In this document: positions 50,270-59,426 of the stretch, piece by piece | How the letters are laid out: each line of letters opens with the position of its first letter | How positions within the stretch are numbered: position 1 is the first letter of the stretch | Assembly (NCBI RefSeq): GCF_030272705.1 | Contig: NZ_JARFYM010000001.1 | Location: 475,849 to 539,848, forward strand | Direction of reading: 5' to 3' | DNA: 64,000 nucleotides | From: Rhizobium mayense | GTDB lineage: Bacteria > Pseudomonadota > Alphaproteobacteria > Rhizobiales > Rhizobiaceae | Notes under the pieces: model-generated | Told to the model about the DNA's origin: nothing | Seen by the model: the letters and a program-made list of their open reading frames with translations, nothing else | The model's database searches: none | Translations under genes and position numbers: made by a program

Positions 50270-52735
50270 ATGGGAAAGCGATCCAGACTATTTGCCAGTG
50301 CAGCATTTCCGCTGCTGTCCTTATCACTGGCATTCGAGCCGGCCGCTGCCACAGCGCTGCGCGAACAAGCCATCGCGCCAATAAGCAATGATGCCGCCAA
50401 ATCGGTCGTCGCCAACGGCAATGCAAGTTTCGAAGTTGCGCAAGCGCAGCAAGCCCTGGACGGGCAGTCCGAAGAGGAGCTGAAAAAGCACAAGAAGCCA
50501 GGCGGTGCAGAGCAGGGCGAGCCGCAGGGCCAGAAGCATGAGGCCGCGCCGGCGCAGCAGGGCGGAGCCGAGCCGCAGCCTAAGATGAAGGGCGCACAGC
50601 CAGAAGCGCAGCCTGAACAGCCGAAGCCGGGCAAGCAGCAGGAAACACAGCAGCCCAAGGCGCTGCAGCCGCAGGCGGCGCCGGAGACCCAGCAGGCTCA
50701 ACCAGAGCAAAAGAAGCACAAGCAGGACGCCGCCCAACAGCCAGCACCGCAGCCGGAGGCAGCACCGCAGACGAAGGCCGCTCAGCAACAAGCAGCCCCG
50801 GAAGTGCAGCCGCCGGCGCAGCCCGAGCTGAAGAAGCATCAGAAGCAGCAGCCGGCGGAACAGCAGGCCGCGCCCGCGCAGCAACAGGCGCCGGCTACGC
50901 AACAGTCTCAGAGCCAGCAGGCTCAGCCCGAGGCTCCGGCCCAGCCTGAACTGAAGAAACACCAGAAGCAGGGCCAACCGGCAGCACCGACCCAGCAACC
51001 GGCTGAACAGCAGGCTGCCCCGGCTCAACAGCCGGCGCCGGCCGTGCAACAACCTCAGACGCAGCAGGCTCAGCCTGGGACTCCAGCCCAGCCCGAACTG
51101 AAGACGCACCAGAAGCAGCAGGCGGCACCGGCACAGCAACCGGCGGAGCAGCAGACTGCGCCAGCTCAACAACAGGCGCCGGCAACGCAGCAGGCCGAGC
51201 CTGGCAAGCCGCAGGGACAGAAACCCAAGCTGTTGCCGAATGAACAGCAGGGCGGGCAACAGCCTGCAGCCAATCCAGGACAGCAGCCGGTTCAGAAGAG
51301 CCTGGGTCAGCAGGCTCAGCCGCAGAACCAGGCGGCTCCGCAGATGGGCAAACAACAGCAGCCGAATGTAGGAACCGCCGCGCCGGCGCAGGGCAATGCG
51401 ACACAGGCACCCGCTAATGGCGCTGTGCAGCAGGGCGCCCAGACGGCCGCGCCCGTTGCTGGCGGGCAGGTTTCGCTGCAGGAATTGGAGCGCCGGAAGA
51501 AAGTCGCCGAAAATCCGGCGGCCAGCAATGAGACCGTTATTCTGCCGGTGCAGAATGGCGCTGCCGTGCTTGATAGCGACAAGGATACGGCTCGACGCGG
51601 CCTTCGTCAGGGTGGCCAAGCTCCCGGCGGCCAGTCGGGCCAGACACAGACTGGACAAGGACAGGTCATGCAGAGGCAGGCCGTGCAAGGCCAGAGCGCC
51701 CAGCCGCAACCGCAGCCCGCCTACAGCAAGCCACCGACGTCCGATGCCGAAGCGCAACGCGCGCTCGGCGGCCAGCAGCAACAGCCTCCAAGGATGGAAG
51801 CCATAACCAGCGAGCAGGGCCGACGGCTCGACCGCCGGCCGGATTTCGCGCCACCCGAAGGCGTCGCAGTCCAGCCGAACGGCAGTGGCAATCAGGGCGG
51901 TCGCGTCATCCTGAATATCGACAACACCTACGTCGTCCGTCATGACGACAGCGAGCGCTTCGTCCGCGACGGCGAACGTCCGATCTATGAGCAGCTTCCG
52001 CGCGATCGCTACCGTGAAACCATCGATCGTCCGGATGGCGATCGCATCATCACCGTGCGTAACCGCTATGGCGACGTCATTCAGCGCTCGCGCATCGATG
52101 CGCGTGGACGCGAATATGTGCTGTTCTATTCGCCGGAATTGGAGGATCAGCCGGACCATGATGATTATTTCCGCGATCCCGGCGACGAGTTGCCGCCGAT
52201 GCGCCTGCGCATCCCGGTGAACCAGTACATCGTCGACACCGGCACGGATCGCGAGGCCGATTACTACGACTTCCTGCGCGAACCGCCGGTCGAGCCGGTC
52301 GAGCGGGTCTATTCGCTGAACGAAGTGCGTTATTCCGCCCGCATCCGCGACAAGGTGCGCCGTATCGACCTCGATACGATCACCTTTGCGACCGGCAGTG
52401 CGGAAATTCCGATGTCGCAGGCGAGCACGCTGCGCGGCGTTGCGGACGCCATGAGCAAGATCGTCAAGAAGGACCCGACCGAGACCTTCCTGATCGAGGG
52501 CCATACGGATGCCGTTGGTACTCCGGAAAGCAACCTGGTTCTTTCGGATCAGCGTGCCGAATCCGTCGCCAACGTGCTCACGGATGTCTACGGCATTCCG
52601 CCAGAAAACCTGGTGACCCAGGGATACGGCGAGCAATATCTGAAGGTAAACACGCAGGGGCCGGAGCAGGAAAACCGCCGCGTTACCATCCGCCGTGTTA
52701 CGGCGCTGGTGCGCCCGGTCGCTTCGACCCAGTAA
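50270..52735 (+). CDS. OmpA-family envelope protein with long Q/P/A repeat linker
   Basis: An 821-residue secreted protein. Signal peptide with cleavage near residue 27 (SLAFEPAAATA). Residues about 60-520 are a Gln/Pro/Ala-rich, disorder-type linker, with basic words ELKKHKKPG, EQKKHKQD, ELKKHQKQ (twice) and ELKTHQKQ at intervals and three tandem units of 41-49 residues. A middle beta-rich domain (VILNIDNTYVVRHDD...DARGREYVLFYSPELED) follows, then a C-terminal OmpA/MotB peptidoglycan-binding domain (about 700-815): ITFATGSAEIPMSQASTLRG, LIEGHTDAVGTPESNLVLSD, LVTQGYGEQYLKVNTQGPEQ. No beta-barrel is obvious, so it may be periplasmic or anchored by partners. A terminator follows. Confidence 0.88.
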   Translation: MGKRSRLFASAAFPLLSLSLAFEPAAATALREQAIAPISNDAAKSVVANGNASFEVAQAQQALDGQSEEELKKHKKPGGAEQGEPQGQKHEAAPAQQGGAEPQPKMKGAQPEAQPEQPKPGKQQETQQPKALQPQAAPETQQAQPEQKKHKQDAAQQPAPQPEAAPQTKAAQQQAAPEVQPPAQPELKKHQKQQPAEQQAAPAQQQAPATQQSQSQQAQPEAPAQPELKKHQKQGQPAAPTQQPAEQQAAPAQQPAPAVQQPQTQQAQPGTPAQPELKTHQKQQAAPAQQPAEQQTAPAQQQAPATQQAEPGKPQGQKPKLLPNEQQGGQQPAANPGQQPVQKSLGQQAQPQNQAAPQMGKQQQPNVGTAAPAQGNATQAPANGAVQQGAQTAAPVAGGQVSLQELERRKKVAENPAASNETVILPVQNGAAVLDSDKDTARRGLRQGGQAPGGQSGQTQTGQGQVMQRQAVQGQSAQPQPQPAYSKPPTSDAEAQRALGGQQQQPPRMEAITSEQGRRLDRRPDFAPPEGVAVQPNGSGNQGGRVILNIDNTYVVRHDDSERFVRDGERPIYEQLPRDRYRETIDRPDGDRIITVRNRYGDVIQRSRIDARGREYVLFYSPELEDQPDHDDYFRDPGDELPPMRLRIPVNQYIVDTGTDREADYYDFLREPPVEPVERVYSLNEVRYSARIRDKVRRIDLDTITFATGSAEIPMSQASTLRGVADAMSKIVKKDPTETFLIEGHTDAVGTPESNLVLSDQRAESVANVLTDVYGIPPENLVTQGYGEQYLKVNTQGPEQENRRVTIRRVTALVRPVASTQ
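50813..51220 (+). repeat. Tandem repeat coding for the OmpA-protein linker
   Basis: Three units begin with PAQPELK[KT]HQKQ: 50813-50935 (41 codons), 50936-51082 (49 codons) and 51083 to about 51220. The DNA copies differ by point and indel changes in multiples of three. Confidence 0.75.
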
Positions 52736-52758
52736 GTTCTTCGTGTCTCAAACGTGTG

Positions 52759-52791
52759 AGGCCGTCGGGAAACCGGCGGCCTTTCTCATTT
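52759..52791 (+). terminator. Intrinsic terminator after the OmpA-family gene
   Basis: Ten-base stem (52759-52768 with 52773-52782, one G-U pair), GAAA tetraloop, then TTCTCATTT. It overlaps the 3' end of the convergent mobB. Confidence 0.7.
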
Positions 52792-53316
52792 GACCGGTTT
52801 GCCAAGGCCAACTGTAGCGGCAATGAAATCGGCGATCGCCAAGGTATCGTTGAGATCAAAGATGGGCAGTGCGCCGGCATCCTCCACCGGATGGTCGGCG
52901 GCAATGGCGACGATGTGCGGATCTTGCGGCGCCAACGGCACCCGGTTGGCAGCCTCGAGGCGGCGGGCTTCGATTTTCGGGATCGGTTCGCGCTTGTAGC
53001 CTTCAATCAGGATGAGATCGCACGGGGCGAGCCGCGCAAGGATTTCCTCGAAGCTCGGTTCCGGCTCGTCGCGCAGTTCGTGCATGATGGCGTAGCGCGT
53101 GCCCGAGACTATGGTGACTTCATGCGCTCCGGCTTCGCGATGGCGAAAACTGTCGGCTCCGACCTTGTCGATGTCGAAGTCATGGTGCGCATGCTTGATG
53201 GTCGAAATCTTGTAGCCGCGACGGGTGAATTCGGTGACGAGCCGCACCGCAAGCCCGGTCTTGCCGGAATTCTTCCAGCCGGCGATGCCGAAGATTTTGG
53301 GTCGTTTCGTGGTCAT
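52786..53316 (-). CDS. mobB: Molybdopterin-guanine dinucleotide biosynthesis adaptor protein MobB
   Basis: A 176-residue GTP-binding protein. ATG at 53316 overlaps the mobA stop by 4 nt; the longer frame inside mobA is rejected. P-loop IAGWKNSGKTGLAVRL at the N-terminus, STIKHAHHDFDIDKVGADSFRH, and LILIEGYKREPIPKIE. It assists MobA in making the guanylated cofactor. End overlaps the OmpA terminator. Confidence 0.93.
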   Translation of the reverse strand: MTTKRPKIFGIAGWKNSGKTGLAVRLVTEFTRRGYKISTIKHAHHDFDIDKVGADSFRHREAGAHEVTIVSGTRYAIMHELRDEPEPSFEEILARLAPCDLILIEGYKREPIPKIEARRLEAANRVPLAPQDPHIVAIAADHPVEDAGALPIFDLNDTLAIADFIAATVGLGKPVK

Positions 53317-53963
53317 GGCGTCTGCTCCAATGCCGCGAGCCATGTCTCCGCGGCAATCAGGTCGTCTGGCGTGTTGATGTTGAAGAAGGGATCGAGGGGC
53401 CAGATCGGCGTTTGGATCGCAGCAAAGTCGATCGTTCGGACCGTATGGCGTGCGAGAAAATCCCGGACGCGCCGCTTGTCGTCCTTGAGAAGCCAGGTCT
53501 CGAGGTCGTCGGCGATGGTAACGGGCCAGAGGCCGAACACCGGATGATCGCGACCGAGCGACGCGGCAATCGCGATTTCGTCTCGGCCTGCGATCGCTTG
53601 AGCCAGCCGGGCGACCAGATCGATGGGGAAAAACGGACTGTCGACCGGCACGGTGACGATATGGGATGCATGCGGGTGCTTCACCATTGCATCGCGCATT
53701 GCGGTGAGCACGCCGGCCAGCGGCCCTAGCTTGCCGGAAGTCACGTCGGGAACCAGCCGAAGCCCTATCGTATCCGGCCAATCTGTATCCGCATTCAGGG
53801 CGACCGGCATCTTCTGCTGTTGTCCGATGCGGGCTGCAATGCGCCTCAGAAGTCTTTCTCCGCCGAGCAGGACAAACGCCTTGTTCGTGCCCATACGGCT
53901 GGAGCGGCCGCCGGCGAGCAGATAGGGCGGGACATCGGCGGGATCGGTGATGAAGCCGGGCAT
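53313..53963 (-). CDS. mobA: Molybdenum cofactor guanylyltransferase MobA
   Basis: A 216-residue nucleotidyltransferase that adds GMP to Mo-molybdopterin. ATG at 53963 gives MPGFITDPADVPPYLLAGGRSSRMGTNKAF, containing the GTP-binding LAGGxSxRMGxxK motif. Other sites: GPLAGVLTAM, TVPVDSPFFP (metal-binding D), and FFNINTPDDL near the C-terminus. The DMT transporter gene lies 10 bp upstream, so a three-gene transcript is likely. Confidence 0.93.
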   Translation of the reverse strand: MPGFITDPADVPPYLLAGGRSSRMGTNKAFVLLGGERLLRRIAARIGQQQKMPVALNADTDWPDTIGLRLVPDVTSGKLGPLAGVLTAMRDAMVKHPHASHIVTVPVDSPFFPIDLVARLAQAIAGRDEIAIAASLGRDHPVFGLWPVTIADDLETWLLKDDKRRVRDFLARHTVRTIDFAAIQTPIWPLDPFFNINTPDDLIAAETWLAALEQTP

Positions 53964-53973
53964 GCTGGCGACC

Positions 53974-54885
53974 TCAGGCGGGCACACGCGGCTCTGATTC
54001 CTGGGCGACATGCTCGGCCGCTTGCCGTTTGCTCTCGCGGTAGAATGTATAGAGACCGGAGGCGATGACAATGGCGGAGCCGATCATGGTCCAGGCATCC
54101 GGCATCTCGCCGAAAAACAGCAAGCCTAGCAACGCCGACCAGATGAGGCTCAGATAACGGAATGGCGCGACGAAGGAGATTTCGCCGGTGCGCATCGCCT
54201 GGATCACCGATTGATAGCCGACGAGCACGAGGATCGATGCGAGCAGGATGTGTGAGAATGAGGTGAGGCTGACCGGCTGCCAGCCGCCGAGCGGGACGAT
54301 CGACAGGGCGCCGAAGACGGAGATCGAGATCGCGGTGCACACCGTGACCATAAGCGACGACACATCCTTGCTGACGCAGCGCGTCGCCAGATCGCGAGCG
54401 GCAGTGGCGAACATGCTGGCCACGACCAGAAGGGCCGCCGTGGTAAAACCATCGGGGCCGGGGCGGATGATGATGAGGACGCCTACAAAGCCGACGACGA
54501 TTGCCGTCCAGCGCCGCCAGCCGACCGGCTCTTTCAGGAACAGGGCCGCGCCAAGGGTCACGGCGAGCGGCAGAGCCTGGAGAATGGCGGAGGCGTTGGC
54601 GATCGGCATCATGCCGAGCGCGGTGATATAGGTTGCCGCGGCAATCGCTTCGCAGACGACGCGCAGCGCGATCATCGGCTGCAGGATGACTTTCCAGGAG
54701 CGCAAGGCGCCCATATGCCGGGCAAGCAGATAGACGAAGATGCTGGTAAGGAGGCCGCGTAGAAACATGATCTGGCCAGCGTTCATCACGACGATGACCG
54801 ATTTGGACAATGCATCGCTGCAGGAGAAACCGGCCATTGCTGCGGCCATGTAGAGCGCACCCTGCGTATTCTTCGTCCGCGGCAT
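53974..54885 (-). CDS. DMT-family (EamA) transporter upstream of mobAB
   Basis: A 303-residue protein with ten membrane segments in two EamA halves: AMAGFSCSDALSKSVIVVMN at helix 1, ILQALPLAVTLGAALFLKEPVGW, and VGYQSVIQAMRTGEISFVAPFRYLSLIWSALLGLLFFGEMP in the second half (RhaT/YdcZ-like group). The tail is charged. Substrate unknown; co-location with mobAB does not prove a link to molybdate. Confidence 0.87.
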   Translation of the reverse strand: MPRTKNTQGALYMAAAMAGFSCSDALSKSVIVVMNAGQIMFLRGLLTSIFVYLLARHMGALRSWKVILQPMIALRVVCEAIAAATYITALGMMPIANASAILQALPLAVTLGAALFLKEPVGWRRWTAIVVGFVGVLIIIRPGPDGFTTAALLVVASMFATAARDLATRCVSKDVSSLMVTVCTAISISVFGALSIVPLGGWQPVSLTSFSHILLASILVLVGYQSVIQAMRTGEISFVAPFRYLSLIWSALLGLLFFGEMPDAWTMIGSAIVIASGLYTFYRESKRQAAEHVAQESEPRVPA

Positions 54886-55211
54886 AAAAGCGATTCCCTA
54901 GATATATCAGCTCGATCTACTGTGCTTTTCGGTAAATTGGAATCATTGGTGGTGTAGCGCCGGTCAAATTCGGTTTTGCGCCGCAATGAATGTGTGAGCT
55001 GAGGGCGCGAAACTCGCGCCGAAATCGCGGATTGGGACAGAATTGCTGATTTTTCGAGGGCGATGCAACCTTTTGTGTCTGCGATTAATTCTTATTCAAT
55101 CTTATTTCCCGAGGCTTTCCCGCGGTTTTGCATGAGGCAGAAGCACATACCGCAGCGCAGCAGGAATGACTGTCCCGCCTTCGCCGGATACCAGTTTGAT
55201 TGGGGCGTGGC
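54886..55211. other. Divergent gap before the chemoreceptor gene
   Basis: 326 bases without a gene. AT-rich stretches at 54895-54950 and 55080-55112 probably hold the two promoters. No operator recognised. Confidence 0.35.
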
Positions 55212-57761
55212 ATGTTCTTCATTGATCGTCTTCTGCAAAGTCGCCGGATAGTGACAAAGGTTCTGATCTTCGTCGTGCCGCTGGTGGTGCTGATCGCCGG
55301 CGTCGGCCTGGTCGGCTACCACACGGCCAATATCCTCAACGGCCACATGACCGTGACGCGGGCAACGATCGAAAACATCAGCGATTTCGAGAATTTGCAG
55401 GCCGCTCTGCAGGAGTTCACCACATCGCCGTCCGAAGAGACGCGCGATGCGCTGGCCGGCAAGATCGATGCACAGGCAGCCGGCGTCCAGCGTCTGAGCG
55501 GCCTGCTCAGCGCTGATCAGCGCGCCAAGATCGCCGGGGTCAGCGACCTGGCCGGCAAGATGCACGCTCAGACGGCCACCCTCTGGAATATCAAGCAAAA
55601 GCAGGACAGCGATGTCGATTCGATCCAGAAGGCGGTGCTGGCCGTTGAAGCCGGCGCGAAGGCGACCGGCAAGCAGATCGATATCATCCGCAAGGACTTC
55701 AGCGACAAGGAGACCTTTGCGAAGGAACTGCTTTACGATGCCGCCGCCTATAAGGGCCTGTCGGAGAAGATGAGCAACCTGCGCATCCAGGTGCAGATGG
55801 CAGCCGATTCCGACGAGGAAATCTCCGATGCGCGGACCTACACCGATGCTATCCTGAAACAGGTCGCGACCTCGAAAGCCCTGGTCTCCAAGCGCGGCGC
55901 CGGGCTGGTCAACAGCGCGGCCGAGGCGGCCGATAAGCTCGATGCCGTCCTCAAGGGCAGTGGCACGTCCGACCAGAAGGTCGAGGCCATGGGGCCCATC
56001 CTGCAGAGCTTCGTGAAGATCGAAGGGGACATGACCCTGCAGTCGGCCAAAAACAGCGACACTGCCGCCGATCGCTTCGTCAGCCTCGACAAGATCATCG
56101 ACGGCCAGAAGGAGCTGTTGGATCACGTCGATGAAGCGCTCGGCATTACCGATCGCCTGACGCTGCACGCATCACGTATGGAGAATGTCCGTGACGCCGC
56201 GTCGCGTGATGCGGTTATCGCGGATTTGAAGGACCTGCAGGGCGTTGGTGCGAAGATTTCGGCGCTCGGCCAGACCAATGCCACAATGCGCGACTTTGGC
56301 GCCCATACTCAGCCTTTGATCGACAACCTAACCAAGGGCTCGGCGGATCTGCTGCAGACTGCGGCCGACTGGAAAAAGACGCGTGTCGATTCCAATAGCC
56401 TGCTTGCGGATGCCATGACGTCGCTTCGCAGCTTCGTTGCGCAGGCACAGGAGATCGGCAAGGAAGACAGCGAGCGCTCCGCCAATGTCTCCGTCATTGC
56501 CATGATCCTCGGTACGCTGCTTGCCATTGTCGGCGGTCTGATGCTGGTGGAAACGCTGCGCGGGCCGTTGAAGCGGGTTACCGAGATCATGACGCGGCTC
56601 GCAAGCGGTGATCTGGAAGTGGCGATCGACGGCCGTAATCGCGGCGACGAGATCGGTGACATGGTGCGCTCCGTCACCGTCTTCCGGGATGCTGCCTTGG
56701 AGAACGTGCGGCTGGAGCGGGAGGCCGAGAGTGCTCGCGCTCTGTCGGCCGAGGAGGCTGCGCGCCGCGCGGCCGATCGCGCCCGTATCGAAGCGGAGCA
56801 GAAGCAGGCGCTGAATGCGCTGGCTGACGTTCTGGCCAAGCTTGCCGACGGCAATCTGGAAGAGGGCATGCGCGAAGACCTCTCCGCCGATTTCGTCGAA
56901 ATGGCATTCACCTACAATCACGCTGTCGAAGCCTTGCGCGAGACCTTGACGGATGTCCGCCACACGGCCGAGGAGATCAAGGGCGGTACCGGCAATCTCG
57001 CCACGTCTGCCGACGATCTTGCGCGCCGCACCGAACAGCAGGCCGCGGCCCTCGAGGAAAGCTCACGGGCGCTGCATCGCTTGAGCGACGTCGTGCGCTC
57101 CACGGCTGACCGCGCGAAACAGACGGCCGTCTCGGTCAACGAGACCCAGGCCTATGCGACCCAATCCGGCGAAGTCGTCGCCAAGGCCGTCGGCGCCATG
57201 AGCGAGATCAACCGCTCGTCGGAAAAGATCGCCACCATCATCGGCGTCATCGACGAAATCGCCTTCCAGACCAACTTGCTCGCGCTGAATGCCGGCGTCG
57301 AAGCGGCTCGCGCCGGCGAGGCCGGTCGTGGTTTTGCGGTTGTCGCGCAAGAGGTGCGCGAACTGGCACAACGCTGCGCCAATGCGGCCAAGGAGATCAA
57401 GGGCCTGATTTCGGCAAGTTCCGCGCAGGTGCAGAATGGCGTCTATCTGGTCGAGCAGACCGGCGCGGCGCTGACCGAGATCATCGCGCACGTGACTGGC
57501 GTCCAGAAGCTGGTTGCCGACATTTCCGCCGCAACGACCGAGCAGTCGACCGGCATCGAGGAGGTGACGCGAGCTGTCGGCGAAGTCGAGCTGATCACGC
57601 AGAGGAATGCGGCGATGGTCGAAGAAAACAACGCCGAAATCCATGGTCTGCGCCAACGCGTCGACATGCTCTCCGACAAGATCGACCGTTTCCGCACGGG
57701 CGATAGCGACGAAACATACGAGTCCTACGGCGACGGCATGGACCGGTACCGCGCTGCCTAA
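55212..57761 (+). CDS. Methyl-accepting chemotaxis protein
   Basis: An 849-residue chemoreceptor. ATG at 55212 (MFFIDRLLQSRRIVTKV) precedes membrane helix 1 (LIFVVPLVVLIAGVGLVGYH). The periplasmic part is about 390 residues, mostly helical (long HBM/four-helix type), then helix 2 (VIAMILGTLLAIVGGLMLV). HAMP follows (RGPLKRVTEIMTRLASGDLEVAI), a second HAMP-like linker, and the signalling domain with tip EIAFQTNLLALNAGVEAARAGEAGRGFAVVA. There is no C-terminal CheR/CheB pentapeptide. Ligand unknown. A terminator follows. Confidence 0.93.
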   Translation: MFFIDRLLQSRRIVTKVLIFVVPLVVLIAGVGLVGYHTANILNGHMTVTRATIENISDFENLQAALQEFTTSPSEETRDALAGKIDAQAAGVQRLSGLLSADQRAKIAGVSDLAGKMHAQTATLWNIKQKQDSDVDSIQKAVLAVEAGAKATGKQIDIIRKDFSDKETFAKELLYDAAAYKGLSEKMSNLRIQVQMAADSDEEISDARTYTDAILKQVATSKALVSKRGAGLVNSAAEAADKLDAVLKGSGTSDQKVEAMGPILQSFVKIEGDMTLQSAKNSDTAADRFVSLDKIIDGQKELLDHVDEALGITDRLTLHASRMENVRDAASRDAVIADLKDLQGVGAKISALGQTNATMRDFGAHTQPLIDNLTKGSADLLQTAADWKKTRVDSNSLLADAMTSLRSFVAQAQEIGKEDSERSANVSVIAMILGTLLAIVGGLMLVETLRGPLKRVTEIMTRLASGDLEVAIDGRNRGDEIGDMVRSVTVFRDAALENVRLEREAESARALSAEEAARRAADRARIEAEQKQALNALADVLAKLADGNLEEGMREDLSADFVEMAFTYNHAVEALRETLTDVRHTAEEIKGGTGNLATSADDLARRTEQQAAALEESSRALHRLSDVVRSTADRAKQTAVSVNETQAYATQSGEVVAKAVGAMSEINRSSEKIATIIGVIDEIAFQTNLLALNAGVEAARAGEAGRGFAVVAQEVRELAQRCANAAKEIKGLISASSAQVQNGVYLVEQTGAALTEIIAHVTGVQKLVADISAATTEQSTGIEEVTRAVGEVELITQRNAAMVEENNAEIHGLRQRVDMLSDKIDRFRTGDSDETYESYGDGMDRYRAA

Positions 57762-57795
57762 GGCATTACTTTAGATAGCTGTGACAAATAATTGG

Positions 57796-57823
57796 AACGC
57801 CGGGCTTGTCGCCTGGCGTTTTT
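57796..57823 (+). terminator. Intrinsic terminator of the chemoreceptor gene
   Basis: AACGCCGGGC (57796-57805)/GCCTGGCGTT (57811-57820) with one G-U pair, 5-nt loop, five T at 57819-57823. Confidence 0.8.
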
Positions 57824-57842
57824 GTCGTGATTTCGGCCGAAA

Positions 57843-58892
57843 TCAGCCGCCCGTGACGCTCATGTGTCGTGCAACAGCCGGCCTGTTATGGGTGCGGTCG
57901 ATGATGAAATCGTGGCCCTTCGGCTTGCGGGTAATGGCCTCGTCGATGGCGGCGTAGACGAGCGCGTCGTCTTCACTGGCGCGCAGCGCCGTGCGCAGGT
58001 CGGCGGCGTCGTTCTGGCCGAGGCACATATAAAGCGTGCCGGTGCAGGTCAGGCGCACGCGGTTACAGCTCTCGCAGAAATTATGGGTGAGCGGCGTGAT
58101 GAAGCCGAGACGACCGGCGGTTTCGGCGACTTCGACATAACGGGCTGGACCGCCGGTCTTGTAGGGGATGTCGTTCAGCGTGAATTGTTGTTCTAGATCA
58201 GCGCGCAATTTGGAGAGTGGCAGGTAGCGATCGGTGCGATCTTCTTCGACCTCGCCCATCGGCATCGTTTCGATGACCGTCAAATCCATGCCGCGGCCAT
58301 GTGCAAAGCGCAGCAGTTCCGGTATCTCGGCCTCGTTGAAATCCTTGAGCGCCACGGCATTAAGCTTGATTTTCAGGCCGGCCGTCTGCGCAGCGTCGAT
58401 ACCTTCCATCACTTTGGAGAAATCGCCCCAGCGGGTGATGGCGTGGAATTTATCGGGATCGAGCGTGTCGAGCGAGACGTTGATGCGGCGCACGCCGCAA
58501 TCATAGAGTTCTTCGGCATAGCGGGAGAGCTGCGAGCCATTGGTGGTCAGCGTCAGCTCGTGGAGGTCGCCGTTTTGAACGCGCTTGCCGAGCTCGCGCA
58601 CCAGAAACATGATGTTCTTGCGCACCAGCGGCTCCCCGCCGGTCAGGCGAATCTTGCGGACGCCTTTGGCAATGAAGGCGGAACAGATCCGGTTCAGCTC
58701 TTCCAGCGTCAGCAGATCCTTCTTCGGCAGGAACGTCATATGTTCCGCCATGCAATAGGTGCAGCGGAAATCGCAGCGATCGGTCACGGAGACGCGCAAA
58801 TACGTGACCGCGCGCCCGAAAGGGTCGATCATCGGTGATGTATCCGCCACCAGCGGCGATCCGTTGCCTATCGTGCCGACAATGCTGTTCAC
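57843..58892 (-). CDS. moaA: GTP 3',8-cyclase (molybdenum cofactor biosynthesis)
   Basis: A 349-residue radical SAM enzyme starting Moco synthesis. GTG at 58892 is chosen because GGAGG lies 5 nt upstream, giving (M)[16 protein letters not shown] at 58910 has no such site. N-terminal cluster motif CTYCM within [16 protein letters not shown] (CxxxCxxC), SAM-binding [12 protein letters not shown], and the C-terminal cluster [13 protein letters not shown]...LYMCLG. It usually ends in GG, as here (SVTGG), required for activity with MoaC. mobAB lies 4 kb away. Confidence 0.95.
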   Translation of the reverse strand: MNSIVGTIGNGSPLVADTSPMIDPFGRAVTYLRVSVTDRCDFRCTYCMAEHMTFLPKKDLLTLEELNRICSAFIAKGVRKIRLTGGEPLVRKNIMFLVRELGKRVQNGDLHELTLTTNGSQLSRYAEELYDCGVRRINVSLDTLDPDKFHAITRWGDFSKVMEGIDAAQTAGLKIKLNAVALKDFNEAEIPELLRFAHGRGMDLTVIETMPMGEVEEDRTDRYLPLSKLRADLEQQFTLNDIPYKTGGPARYVEVAETAGRLGFITPLTHNFCESCNRVRLTCTGTLYMCLGQNDAADLRTALRASEDDALVYAAIDEAITRKPKGHDFIIDRTHNRPAVARHMSVTGG

Positions 58893-59027
58893 GAAAACCT
58901 CCGTTGTCATGTTAATGTGTGCATAGGCGATTGTTGCGTCAAGGGAAATGCATTTTCGAAGGCACTTGCGCGTGAAAGGGTCGCGGCCTACTTCTCCGGA
59001 TACGCATTGAAACGCATGGGGAAATCG

Positions 59028-59402
59028 ATGAGCGACGTCTGGCCAACTGAATTGAGAGTATCGAAGGACCGCCATCATCTGGTGGTGAGCTTCAGCGACG
59101 GCGCGAAATTCGATCTATCGGCGGAAATGTTGCGCGTCCTCTCGCCATCAGCGGAGGTGCAGGGGCACGGACCGGGGCAGAAGATCACCGTGCCGGGCAA
59201 ACGCAATGTCGGGATCATGTCGATGACGCCCACCGGCAACTACGCGGTGCGCATCGGCTTTGACGACATGCACGATACCGGCATTTTCACCTGGGCCTAT
59301 CTGCGTGAACTCGGCGAGAAGGGTCCGGAGCTTTTCGCGGCCTATGAGGCTGAACTGAAAGAAAAGGGCTTGAGCCGCGACGTCGCAGGCAAACCGCATT
59401 AG
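59028..59402 (+). CDS. DUF971 protein (gamma-butyrobetaine hydroxylase-like N-domain)
   Basis: A 124-residue protein; ATG at 59028 has GGGGA 6 nt upstream. The DUF971 fold is seen in [33 protein letters not shown] and [26 protein letters not shown], with the conserved [11 protein letters not shown]. In proteobacteria such genes are often next to Fe-S or Moco functions; here the divergent neighbour is moaA. No catalytic iron site of the full dioxygenase is present. Confidence 0.88.
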   Translation: MSDVWPTELRVSKDRHHLVVSFSDGAKFDLSAEMLRVLSPSAEVQGHGPGQKITVPGKRNVGIMSMTPTGNYAVRIGFDDMHDTGIFTWAYLRELGEKGPELFAAYEAELKEKGLSRDVAGKPH

Positions 59403-59426
59403 CGTTTTCAGCACAGGGGGACAGGC

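Noticed and set aside
50324..52636. 770-codon open frame opposite the OmpA-family gene
   Set aside because: Leu/Arg-rich translation of the complement of CAG/GCC-rich repeats; an artefact of composition.
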